Source: Chryseobacterium capnotolerans
GTDB lineage: Bacteria > Bacteroidota > Bacteroidia > Flavobacteriales > Weeksellaceae
Assembly (NCBI RefSeq): GCF_021278965.1
Contig: NZ_CP065589.1
Location: 2,423,001-2,487,000 of the forward strand
Length of the DNA: 64,000 bases
Reading direction: 5' to 3'
The stretch's first letter is position 1. Each line of letters starts with the position of its first letter. Below, in pieces: positions 17,445-26,710 of the stretch. Position numbers and translations under genes: made by a program. The notes under the pieces were generated by a model. The model was not told the DNA's origin. It did not search any database and worked only from the letters and a program-made list of their open reading frames with translations.

Positions 17445-17498
17445 ATGCGATTTTTTATCTAACTTTAGTGAGATAACTTCAGGAAAAACACACAAATC

Positions 17499-20400
17499 AT
17501 GAAAAAAAAACACATCAAATTCAGATAAAATATCAGAGAATCATATTCCGGGTATTAACCGTGTGGTAAAGCTTGACATTGTTATTGATGGAAAGCCTAT
17601 CAGCCACTTTAAGCACTTCTGCCTGCAACAAAGCGCCAAAACTCATCATCAATTTGAACTTACTCTAGCCCATGATTCTTTAGGGGAAACACAAAACCAT
17701 AACTTAGAACAAGCAAAACAGTTTTTGGGGAAAAGATTGACCATTACTTTCAAGTATAAAGATCCTGAAAACGAAAGCCCGGAACGGACATTTGTAGGAG
17801 TTATTATGAAGGTAGCATTTAGTCAGGAAAAAATGAGTCTGGGAAATATTGTACTGAAAGGAAATAGCCCAACCATTCTGATGGATTCTGCTCCGCATAC
17901 TCAAAGTTTTGGGGGCAATCAGCCAGTCAACACATCCATTATTGCTGACAGGATAATTAAAGAATCTTTGGGAACTAATGAGTTTGATTTTAAAATAGAT
18001 ACACAAAATAAAGGATACATTAATTATAGTTCACAATATTGCGAAACTCATTATAATTATTTAGCTAGAATTGCAGAGGCTTATGGAGAACAATTCTATT
18101 ATGATGGAGAGGTACTTCACTTCGGAAAGTTACCACCTCATGAAAAGTCCATAAAACTTATTGACGGGAGTAATGTAAGTGATGTACAGATAGAGTTAAA
18201 TGCAGTACATATCAAACCTGAATATTTTGGATACAATAGTAGTAATCACGCAAAGATGATAGGGTTTGATAATCAGATCAAACATCTCGGTGAACTATCA
18301 TCGGAAACATATGAACTTAACAATAATATATTTAAAACCCGCTCCCTGACTCCTGCTCCTGTAAATCCTAATATGTTTCTTGATATAGATGATTCTCAGA
18401 AAAGTGCCAGAGGGAGTAAAGCTGTAGATGTCTTTATTGTTTCTGGAAAGACAACTGTACCATTCCTATACACGGGCTGTGTTGCGGACTTAGCCATGAG
18501 GAAACCAGATAGCTCCCAAACTTCACACTTTACCACTTTGATGATAACTGAAGTAAATCATGAGGTTGATTCAAGAGGATATTATACAGGAAGTTTTCAA
18601 GCCATAGCTGAAGGCACTGGGTTTATGCCTAAGCCTGATTTTATAATGCCAAAAGCAGAACCACAAGTTGCAACTGTTATCTCTAATGTAGATCCTTTAA
18701 ACCAAGGAAGAATACAGGTGAGATTCGACTGGCAGTTGAATGATACCACTCATTTTATCCGAATGATGAGTCCTGATGCAGGCGGAACGGATGCAATAAG
18801 CCAGAATAGAGGATTTGTTGCCATCCCTGAAATTGGAGATCAGGTAATGGTAGGTTTTGAATATCATAATCCAGATTTTCCTTTTGCAATGGGAGGAATG
18901 TTTCATGGTAATGTTGCTTTAGGTGGCGGTATAAATAATCATTTGAAATCTATACAGACCAGAAGCGGAATTAAAGTTTTAATGAATGATGCGAATGGCA
19001 GTGTGACCATTCAAGATCCAAGTGGAAATATATATTTTATGGATGGTGATGGGAATATCAATGTTACTGCTCCGAATAAAATCACAATGAATGCAACTGA
19101 TGTTGAAATTAATGCCAATAATAATTTTGATATTAATGTTACTAATAACATGACATCAACAGTAGGAAATACAGCAATGATGAACTATCTTCAGAAGACA
19201 TTGATGAATACTCCTGTTATGTTGCAGACTGTATCTGAACTATTCCACGCTCAGGCAACAAAAACGATTATCAATACAGAAAATGAACTATTCATTCAGG
19301 CAAAAGAAGCGAATGTTGCAGGTACGCAAAAGCTATTCATGCATTCTGATCAGAATACTATTGTAAATAGCAAAGGTGCTGTGGATATGCATGGTAAAAA
19401 AGGAAACAATCAAACCAATAAAGCACAACCATATAAAAAGATTCCCATATATATGGATGGGAGATGCTATGTTAAATTTAGACCTCAATCTAATTGGAGT
19501 GGAGAATATGGTTTTGACTGGATGAGAATGGGAGACACTTCTTTGCCAGGGGATACTAAACCTAATGCATATAAATTTATTTCATCAAACTATAATAATT
19601 TAAAAACTGCTTACCAACAAAGAACTTTTACAAGAAAAGATAGTAGAGGAAGAAGAACAACATTTACCTACTTTGTACCTTGGTTGACATTATACCCTAA
19701 AAATGAGGCTCCAAAAGGTTTTACCCATACCTCAGCAAAGTTAGATGTAACTATTGATGTAGAGGTAGAACCAATAAGACTGGAAATTGAATGTGATGAT
19801 GCATCATTATTTAGTTTTGATAAAAAAAGTTTTTCCCAAAAAACAAAAGGAATTCACAAAACTACAATTACTATAACATGTTTAAAATCTTTTGATAAAT
19901 ACCAAAATATTAAAGTCATATCTGTTTTTAAGAATGCAAAAGGTGAGGAAGAAAAAGCACTTGCAGGAAAATTATTAGTTACCCCCAATAAACAACGTTA
20001 TAAAGTAGATTGTGTAATTGTAAAGGTACATACAAACATTAATGGTACTCCCTCAGAAAGTAAACCAAGCCTAAGCAAACAATCTACACTAAATCTATAC
20101 TTAAGACAGGCTTTGGTAAACCCTAGTTTTCAAAATGCAATCGATTTAGATTTAAGATCGGACACTGATCCATTAGGAAAGAGAACTGGCTTAATGACAC
20201 TATTCAATAAAGAAGCAAATGTAACTGGTGGAATAATTCCTGATGGGGCAACAGATAAAATTCAAATATTTCTAAATAATCAGGTTAGGGCTAAATATGG
20301 AAATAAATATGATAATGTTTATAAATTCTATTTTATAGCCCAAACTGCTGGAGGGTTATTTGGTCGTGCATTTGGAATTCCTTCATCTGCAAGATCAGTT

Positions 20401-20616
20401 GTAGTGTATAATCCTGGTTTTACAGATAGTACTATCGCTCATGAAGGGCTTCATGCAATGGGATTAGAGCATCCTTTTCATGGTGGTGAACACATGTTTA
20501 AGCGTTCAACGACTGATAATATTATGGATTATTCAGATATCGAAAGCGGAATACCTGTCATTCAAATATGGCATTGGCAATATCCGTTTATTTATAAAAA
20601 TGTTAAAAAAATATAA
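17499..20616 (+). CDS. vgrG: T6SS VgrG spike with C-terminal metzincin effector domain
   Basis: Residues about 1-620 are a VgrG: VVKLDIVIDGKPISHFKHF, the gp27-like barrels, GRIQVRFDWQ of the OB fold, GFVAIPEIGDQVMVGFEYHNPDFPFAMGG, then a beta-helix needle. A basic linker follows from about 620. The C-terminus is a zinc protease: HEGLHAMGLEH (counted from GTG 17563, residues 960-970) is HExxHxxGxxH, with a Met-turn NIMDYSD at M988. Thus it is an evolved VgrG delivering a metzincin toxin. As read only GTG 17563 opens the frame, but ATG 17499 continues into it if the A9 run 17502-17510 is A8, giving MKKNTSNSDKISENHIPGINR and about 1038 residues. Two lipoproteins and a PAAR-like protein follow. 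The target is unknown. Confidence 0.88.
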
Positions 20617-20987
20617 TGATGAAAAAAATAGCTTTCTCATTTGTTATTTTCTGTGTAATTTCTTGTCACAAGAATTTGGATAAAAAATTATATGAAGCTA
20701 GAGTAGGTTCATCTTGTGCCAAAACATCTTCCGGTGGATACATGATATATGATTCCTGCCGTTTAATCTTTAATCATAATAATGTTAAGATCCAATACTA
20801 CCAAGCCGACACTAATAATCCTAAAATAATGAGAGAAAATAAAATTGAATATCATACATATACATTTGACGGAAATATAATTGATATTGATAATTTTCAA
20901 TATGGCAGATTATTTTATAGAAAAGATTTACTTTTTACACTATACAGAATTGAAAGTACTGACACTTTAAAATTTATTAAAAAATGA
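20616..20987 (+). CDS. Lipoprotein, candidate immunity protein 1
   Basis: About 123 residues, with start codons in tandem at 20616 and 20619; the first overlaps the vgrG stop by one base (TAATG), so translation is coupled. The signal peptide has lipobox VISC, placing the mature protein on a membrane facing the periplasm. The body has no recognised domain; two Cys occur in GSSCAKT and YDSCRL. Position directly after an effector and periplasmic placement suggest it neutralises the metzincin, but this is inference. Confidence 0.6.
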   Translation: MMKKIAFSFVIFCVISCHKNLDKKLYEARVGSSCAKTSSGGYMIYDSCRLIFNHNNVKIQYYQADTNNPKIMRENKIEYHTYTFDGNIIDIDNFQYGRLFYRKDLLFTLYRIESTDTLKFIKK

Positions 20988-21688
20988 GAAAAATAATTTT
21001 AATACAGTTATTGTTAATAATAATTTCTTGCCATTCACAGGAAAAAGAGAAAGTGAACAAGAAAATTAAAGACAGGCCACAGTCTATCCAAATTGAAACC
21101 TCAATAAACCCTAAAACAATGCAAACTTATACAACCGAAAAATTTGATATTGAAAACTATTTTAAACATAAAAATAAGGAATCTGGAAGTTATGAGTATG
21201 TTGATAAAAATGGTTACAAAGTATACGAAAGTGATATTGATGGATACACCTTTTTAAAAGATATCACACCGTTAAATTCTTTATTTATAACACATAAGAA
21301 ATATTTTAAAAACGGTTCTCTAAATACAATGTGGGAAACGTTTGGACAATATGGCTTTATAAAAGGCAATAAATATGAATACGATGAACAAGGTAAACTT
21401 ACAAAAGTTGAAGATTGGGATAAACCCTTTAAATTCAAGTGGGAACAAGTGAAAAAATATATTGAAAATAATTTAAAATTAGATTTACTAAAAGATCAAG
21501 TTGTAGTAACAAATAATTTTGTATTGCAAAATAATACTTCTACTTGGGAAGTTAATTTTAAAGGAAAATATAAAGATGTATTTGGAGTGTATTATCTGAC
21601 GTTAGACGGAACAGATGGAGAATTATTAAAAGTAATTAAAATTTTGGGGCGTGATGGTGAAAAGCAAATAATTTACGAAAAAAAATAA
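20984..21688 (+). CDS. Lipoprotein, candidate immunity protein 2
   Basis: A 234-residue lipoprotein with lipobox IISC near residue 16, overlapping the previous gene by 4 bases (ATGA). The middle section, YEYDEQGKLTKVEDWD, resembles the toxin-antitoxin-system repeats of MORN/RHS-like variants found in many Bacteroidetes lipoproteins. No enzyme motif. It may be immunity or an accessory to the effector. Codon use is AT-rich, like the toxin end of vgrG, consistent with joint acquisition. Confidence 0.55.
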   Translation: MRKIILIQLLLIIISCHSQEKEKVNKKIKDRPQSIQIETSINPKTMQTYTTEKFDIENYFKHKNKESGSYEYVDKNGYKVYESDIDGYTFLKDITPLNSLFITHKKYFKNGSLNTMWETFGQYGFIKGNKYEYDEQGKLTKVEDWDKPFKFKWEQVKKYIENNLKLDLLKDQVVVTNNFVLQNNTSTWEVNFKGKYKDVFGVYYLTLDGTDGELLKVIKILGRDGEKQIIYEKK

Positions 21689-21698
21689 ACGTTATATA

Positions 21699-22052
21699 AT
21701 GTCACAAAAAATCACTGATACCGCCCAATTATCCTGTAACCAAGGAACAATACCAAGTACTCTAAGTGTTACCAGCCAGAATTTCTCTACGGCTGAAGGA
21801 AAATATATTGCTACGGAGCAGGATAAACAGGCAAATCTAAATATTAAACCTTTTGGGCAATGCAAATTAAAACCTACTTCAGGGGGATATTTACCGTGTA
21901 TTCCTGCTCCAACTACTTGGCAAAAAACCACGGAAAAAGATACCATCAATAATTACAAAATTCTTACTGAGGATTCATTTTGTATGTGTGGGACAGGCGG
22001 AAAAATCGAAATAGTGAACAAAGGACATGGAGAAAAGCATGAGACAAAATAA
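21699..22052 (+). CDS. DUF4280 PAAR-like T6SS tip protein
   Basis: A 117-residue cysteine-containing protein. The pattern is that of DUF4280, the PAAR-like protein that caps VgrG: an N-terminal segment ALSCNQG-like (AQLSCNQGTIPSTLSV), CKLKPTSGGYLPCIPAP in the middle, and LTEDSFCMCGTGGKIEI near the end. It follows the second lipoprotein by 10 bases. With VgrG it would form the puncturing tip, suggesting that the unit carries spike, effector, immunity and tip but depends on sheath and baseplate genes elsewhere. Confidence 0.82.
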   Translation: MSQKITDTAQLSCNQGTIPSTLSVTSQNFSTAEGKYIATEQDKQANLNIKPFGQCKLKPTSGGYLPCIPAPTTWQKTTEKDTINNYKILTEDSFCMCGTGGKIEIVNKGHGEKHETK

Positions 22053-22078
22053 TCATTACATATAATTCCTGATATAAT

Positions 22079-22107
22079 AATCGGCGGCCTCTACGAGGCC
22101 GCCGATT
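22079..22107. repeat. GC-rich stem-loop right of the T6SS module
   Basis: Perfect 13-bp arms (AATCGGCGGCCTC and its complement) with a 3-base loop TAC. The arms are identical to the core of the inverted repeat at 17182-17238. It lies between the convergent ends of the PAAR-like gene and the GH30 gene and may act as a shared terminator, although no T-run follows it. Confidence 0.65.
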
Positions 22108-22132
22108 CTGCTAAAATAATATTAATATGATG

Positions 22133-23572
22133 TTATAAAATTACGGTCTGTATAGAATGAGCCGGTGCATTCAGCTTGGCTGCCATTCCTTCAATCCAAA
22201 GATTGGTTTCAATATCGCTGTCGGAATCATTCATGATTACGGTGACTAGTTGACCGTTTTCATTCATAAAAGCTGAAGAAGTTAAAGCTGCTCTGTTAGA
22301 AGAAGAGCCTATTCTTTGTGCATTAGGTTTAATATACTTTGAAACATGTCCGATATAGTAATATTCGTAAGTATAAAATACTTCTCCTGTTTTTGTGTCT
22401 GCAATAATTGGCGCAAAGCAGAAGTTTCCTTTATGGTTAGGACCTCCGGTTTCATCCAGAAGAATATTCCAGTCTGTCCATAAAGCATTTCCTTTATTAA
22501 AATCGTTCAGCATATTCTTGCTGTATAGCTCTCCAAGGCTTACATCGTAAATTCTATCCATAGCAAACTGTTCTTTACAACCTTCTGTAAAGGCAAGGAA
22601 CTTATCCGGAAAAGCTCTGTGGGTTTCGGCAAGGTTATCAAACAGCTGGGTTTTGTTGTTCCAGGTTTCATACCAGTGATACCCTATTCCACTCGCATAT
22701 TTCGAAGTTTCAGGATCACTGAGTGTGGTGGTTGCTCTTTGATAAATCAGGTCTCTGTTGTGATCCCAGATCATTACTTTTTTATCTTTATAGCCATTTT
22801 TCCAAAGAGTTGGACCAAGATTATTCTTCAGAAACTCCCCTTCTTCCTCTGCTGTATAAATGCATGATTCCCAGGATTGGGTTGCCATAGGTTCATTCTG
22901 AACAGTTAACCCCCAGACATTGATTCCTCTTTTTTCATATTCTTTAATGAATTTAATATAATAATCTGCCCAGATCTGATAATATTGATTTTCCAGTCTG
23001 CCTCCTTTGTATAAACTTTTATTAGACTTCATCCAGGCTGGTGGGCTCCATGGTGAGAAATAAAAAGTAAAATTATTTCCTATTGATTTCTGTGCTTCCT
23101 TAATCATTGGAATTTTATACTTTTCGTCATGAGCAAGGTTAAATGTTTTTAAAGAAGTGTCATTATCTTCTACATAGGTATAGGAATCGCTGGAGAAGTC
23201 ACAGGAATTCATATTGGTACGAACTACGGTATATCCCAGCCCGTTCTTTCCGAAATAAGCCTCCAGAATTTCCTGCTGCTTATTCTTTGGCATTTTGTAG
23301 AAGGTCTCTGCGGATGCATCTGTAATAGCCCCTCCAATTCCGATCAGTTTTTGGTATTTAAAATGAGGTGCTACAAAAATACAGGCTTCCGTTTCTTTTG
23401 GCTGTCCGAACTGTTCAAACTTCACGGCTCCTTTGTCTGCCATTCTTTCATTCACTTTCGAATTGGTTAAAATTACCTTAGCTGTTTTTCCTTCATGCTT
23501 TTTCCAATAATTCTGAGCATTGACATTGATGGCAATACCGATTACAAAACAACTTACGATTAGTTTTCTCAT
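22133..23572 (-). CDS. Glycoside hydrolase family 30 (beta-1,6-glucanase-like), first copy
   Basis: A 479-residue exported enzyme with a signal peptide (ends NVNAQ). The TIM barrel has GIGGAITDASAETF, SPWSPPAWMKSN, the acid/base E227 in TVQNEP and the nucleophile E330 in FTEGC; a C-terminal beta-sandwich follows from about 400. The family includes glucosylceramidases and endo-beta-1,6-glucanases. In a locus with GH16 and GH3 the second activity is more likely. It is last in the minus-strand PUL operon, 35 bases after the GH16 gene. Confidence 0.87.
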   Translation of the reverse strand: MRKLIVSCFVIGIAINVNAQNYWKKHEGKTAKVILTNSKVNERMADKGAVKFEQFGQPKETEACIFVAPHFKYQKLIGIGGAITDASAETFYKMPKNKQQEILEAYFGKNGLGYTVVRTNMNSCDFSSDSYTYVEDNDTSLKTFNLAHDEKYKIPMIKEAQKSIGNNFTFYFSPWSPPAWMKSNKSLYKGGRLENQYYQIWADYYIKFIKEYEKRGINVWGLTVQNEPMATQSWESCIYTAEEEGEFLKNNLGPTLWKNGYKDKKVMIWDHNRDLIYQRATTTLSDPETSKYASGIGYHWYETWNNKTQLFDNLAETHRAFPDKFLAFTEGCKEQFAMDRIYDVSLGELYSKNMLNDFNKGNALWTDWNILLDETGGPNHKGNFCFAPIIADTKTGEVFYTYEYYYIGHVSKYIKPNAQRIGSSSNRAALTSSAFMNENGQLVTVIMNDSDSDIETNLWIEGMAAKLNAPAHSIQTVIL

Positions 23573-23607
23573 GATTTCTTTTTTGGACTTCTATGTCCTC
23601 TTTTTCA

Positions 23608-24417
23608 TTATTTATTTTGATAGACTCTTACATAGTCTATATAATACTTTTGTGGAAAGATGCTGTCATCTATCCCCTCTTTTCCACCCCAGAAACCGCC
23701 TACTGCCAGGTTTAAAATGATAAAATAAGACTGGTCAAAAGGCCATGCTTCATAGGTTTTTTCTTTATTTTCATACGTGAAAATTTTCTGATCATCAATG
23801 TAAACATTAATTTTTTCCGGGGTCCAATCCGCTTTATACACATGGAATTTTTCGCTTACATCTTTTACCATCAAAGTGTCTGTCTTTTGAGTTCCCAGAA
23901 TATGATTGTATTTTTTAGTATGTACCGAAGCGTGGATATAGCCTTGATTAAATCCTACATGTTCCATGATATCAAGTTCCCCGTCATCAGGCCATTTCTT
24001 CATATTTTCACTCATCATCCAGATGGCTGGCCATGTTCCTCTCCCTTTTGGAAGTTTTGCCCGAACTTCTACCGTTCCATATTGAAAGGAAAATTTCCCT
24101 TTGGTTAAAAGCCTTGCAGAAGTATATTTATTGTTCTCGCAATCTTCTTTTCTAGCCTCAATAATGAGATTTCCATTTTCCATACGGGCATTTTCAAGCC
24201 TATTTTTGGTATAGAACTGAGCTTCATCATTTCCATAGCCATCACCGCCCACATCGTAGTTCCATTTTAGTGAATCTGGAAGTCCTTTTCCGTCAAATTC
24301 ATCACTCCAAATCAGTTTTCTCCCGAAATCTGCTTTATTTGAAACACAATTCGTCACAGATAAAACTAATAGTCCTGCTGCATAAAACTTAAGGATATTT
24401 CGGAATTTAATATTCAT
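23608..24417 (-). CDS. Glycoside hydrolase family 16 lipoprotein, laminarinase-like
   Basis: A 269-residue enzyme. Lipobox VTNC puts the acylated Cys at residue 24, suggesting surface or periplasmic anchoring. The catalytic GH16 motif is GELDIMEHVG, with nucleophile E147, D149 and acid/base E152, the form without bulge residues typical of beta-1,3-glucanases once the inserted Met is counted. WPAIWMM and YVRVYQNK are also characteristic. It cleaves beta-1,3-glucan chains; product oligosaccharides would feed the SusC/SusD pair. Confidence 0.9.
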   Translation of the reverse strand: MNIKFRNILKFYAAGLLVLSVTNCVSNKADFGRKLIWSDEFDGKGLPDSLKWNYDVGGDGYGNDEAQFYTKNRLENARMENGNLIIEARKEDCENNKYTSARLLTKGKFSFQYGTVEVRAKLPKGRGTWPAIWMMSENMKKWPDDGELDIMEHVGFNQGYIHASVHTKKYNHILGTQKTDTLMVKDVSEKFHVYKADWTPEKINVYIDDQKIFTYENKEKTYEAWPFDQSYFIILNLAVGGFWGGKEGIDDSIFPQKYYIDYVRVYQNK

Positions 24418-24484
24418 AATTGGTATGATGATTAAGTTGAGCTAAAGGTATTTTATTTTTATTGCGGCCAGGTTAAAAGAATAT

Positions 24485-26706
24485 TTATTTCGTCCAATTA
24501 ATTCTTTTAGTTTGTACATTCTGAGAGTTGGTCCCCACCATAATATCAAACTCACCTGCTTCCCAGTCAAAATTCAATTCGTCATCAAAAAATTTCAGAT
24601 CTTCCGGAGTCAGTGTAAATTCCACTTTTTTAGCTTCTCCTTTTTTGATGAATACTTTTTAAAACCCTTTAATTCTTTTACAGGTCTTACTACTTTCCCA
24701 AAAAGATCTCTTATATAAAGCTGCACCACTTCTTCGCCATCATATTTCCCCGTATTGGAAACTGTAACATTGATGATTAAATTCTGATTTCCTTTCAGGT
24801 TTTCAGAACTTAAAATCATATCGGAGTAGGTAAAGTCTGTATAGCTCAACCCAAATCCAAACGGGAATTTCGGATCATTGTCAAGATCGATATACGCTGA
24901 AACATAATTTCTGTCTGTATTATTTTTTGCAGGCCTACCTGTATTGTAGTGATTATAATAGACAGGGATCTGCCCTTCAGTTCTTGGAAAAGTCATCGGA
25001 AGTTTTCCACCCGGGTTTACCGTTCCAAACAGAATATCGGCAATAGAATTTCCTGCTTCTGTTCCCAGCCACCAGGTATACACAATAGCAGGAATATGGT
25101 CTGCTGCCCAATTGAAAACCAGAGGTCTGCCTGCATTAATCATAAGGACAATCGGTTTTCCTGTTTTGGCAACTTCTTTCAACAGATCTTCCTGTACCCC
25201 GGAAAAGCCAATGGTATTTCTGCTTTTTGCTTCACCACTCATCGCATGTCCCTCTCCTAAAGTCATAATCACCACATCTGCTTTTTTGGCGGTCTCTACA
25301 GCTTCTGCAAACATCGTTTTATCCTGATCATCTACATTACAGCCCTTTGCATATAATAAGGTAGAATTTGTATCGAGTTGATTTTTTATCCCATCAAACT
25401 GTGAAACAATTCTTTGAGTATCATCTTTAAAAGCAATAGACCAAAACCCATGATTGGCTACCGTTTCCTTTCCGAATGGGCCAATCAAAGCCACTGTTTT
25501 TACTGTTTTTGAAAGGGGAAGGATATTGTCTTTATTTTTAAGAAGAACAATACTTTTAGATCCGAACTCCCTTCCGAATTTTCTATTTACCTGGTTATTA
25601 ACCTGTTCTTTTTGTCTTTTTTCATTGCTGAACCGGTAAGGATCGTCAAAAAGCCCCATCTCGAATTTTTTAGTTAAAATTCTCCCTGTGGCATCATCTA
25701 CCAGTTTAGCATCTACTTTTCCTTCTTTAACAAGTTTCGGAAGTTCTGCCATATATACCCGGCTTTCCATATCCATATCACTGCCTCCCTGAATTGCTTT
25801 TTCAGCGGCTTCAGCGCCATCTTTTGCGTATCCGTGAGGAATCATTTCTCCGATACTTCCCCAATCCGAAACCACAAAACCTTTATAATTCCATTTTCCT
25901 TTTAGTAAATTTCTTTGGATATATTGATTGGCTGTGGCCGGAATTCCGTTGATATCATTGAAAGAATTCATGAATGTAGCCACTCCAGCTTCTGCGGCAG
26001 CTTTGAAGGGCGGAAGGTAAGTTTCATTCAATTGTCTGAGGCTCATATCAACAGAATTATAATCTCTGCCGCCTACCGCCGCACCATAAGCTGCAAAATG
26101 TTTTGCACAGGCCATAAGTGCATCAAGATTCCCTAATCCCTTTCCCTGAAATCCTTTAATTCTTGCCAATCCGATTTGAGTTCCCAGGTAAGTATCTTCT
26201 CCTGAGCCCTCCATCACTCTTCCCCACCTCGGATCCCTTGCGATATCTACCATCGGGGCAAAAGTCCAATGAATCCCATAAGCAGATGCTTCTGTAGCGG
26301 CAATTCTTTCTGATTTTTCTATCATTCCCAGATCCCAACTTGCAGCCTGTCCGATGTTGACAGGGAAAGTAGTTCTATATCCATGAATAACATCTTGCCC
26401 AAACAGTAAAGGAATCTTCAATCGGGATTGCATGGCCAGTTTCTGAAATGCTCTGGTTTCTTCTGCTCCGGCAACATTCAGCATAGAGCCCACTTTTCCC
26501 TTTTTTATTTCTTCCAACACCGCAGCTGAATTAGAATGCTGAGGCCCTGTGGCATATTCAAATCCACTATATTGCACCATCTGCCCTACTTTTTCTTCCA
26601 GTGTCATTTTAGACAAAAGTTCTGCGACTCTCTGATCTGTTGTTTTCTGTCCGTAGACACTCATTCCAAGTGCTGAGAATGCGAGTAAAAAATAAACTCT
26701 CTTCAT
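24485..26706 (-). pseudogene. bglX: Glycoside hydrolase family 3 beta-glucosidase, frameshifted as read
   Basis: Periplasmic exo-beta-glucosidase. It has a signal peptide (ends SVYGQ), the TIM barrel with KHFAAYGA and nucleophile D281 in GFVVSDWG, an alpha/beta sandwich with GEGHAMSGEA, and a fibronectin-III-like tail. As read the frame stops at 24610 after GFKKYSS. Adding one base to the A5 run (24656-24660) restores KKVFIKKGEAKKVEF and the end NVQTKRINWTK at 24485, 740 residues, the normal length. Probably a sequencing error. It lies 4 bases after the second GH30 gene. The symbol reflects similarity to BglX; substrate chain length is unknown. Confidence 0.88.
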
Positions 26707-26710
26707 ACGA

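Larger units (their letters stand above)
16914..17498. other. 585-base AT-rich non-coding gap between terpene synthase and vgrG
   Basis: No credible coding region. It contains a long perfect inverted repeat (17182-17238) and a candidate promoter for vgrG (17437-17444). The remainder is very AT-rich with no recognisable motif. I found no clear -7 box for the terpene synthase. Confidence 0.6.

Noticed and set aside
17499..17530. Tiny 9-codon frame from ATG 17499 as a leader peptide
   Set aside because: The sequence directly after it, in the next frame, reads as a natural VgrG N-terminus, so a run-length change explains it better than a leader peptide.
22079..22107. Attachment site of an integrated element
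   Set aside because: There is no integrase, tRNA or direct duplication of the flanks; only the stem arms are shared, so I report it as a bracket, not an att site.
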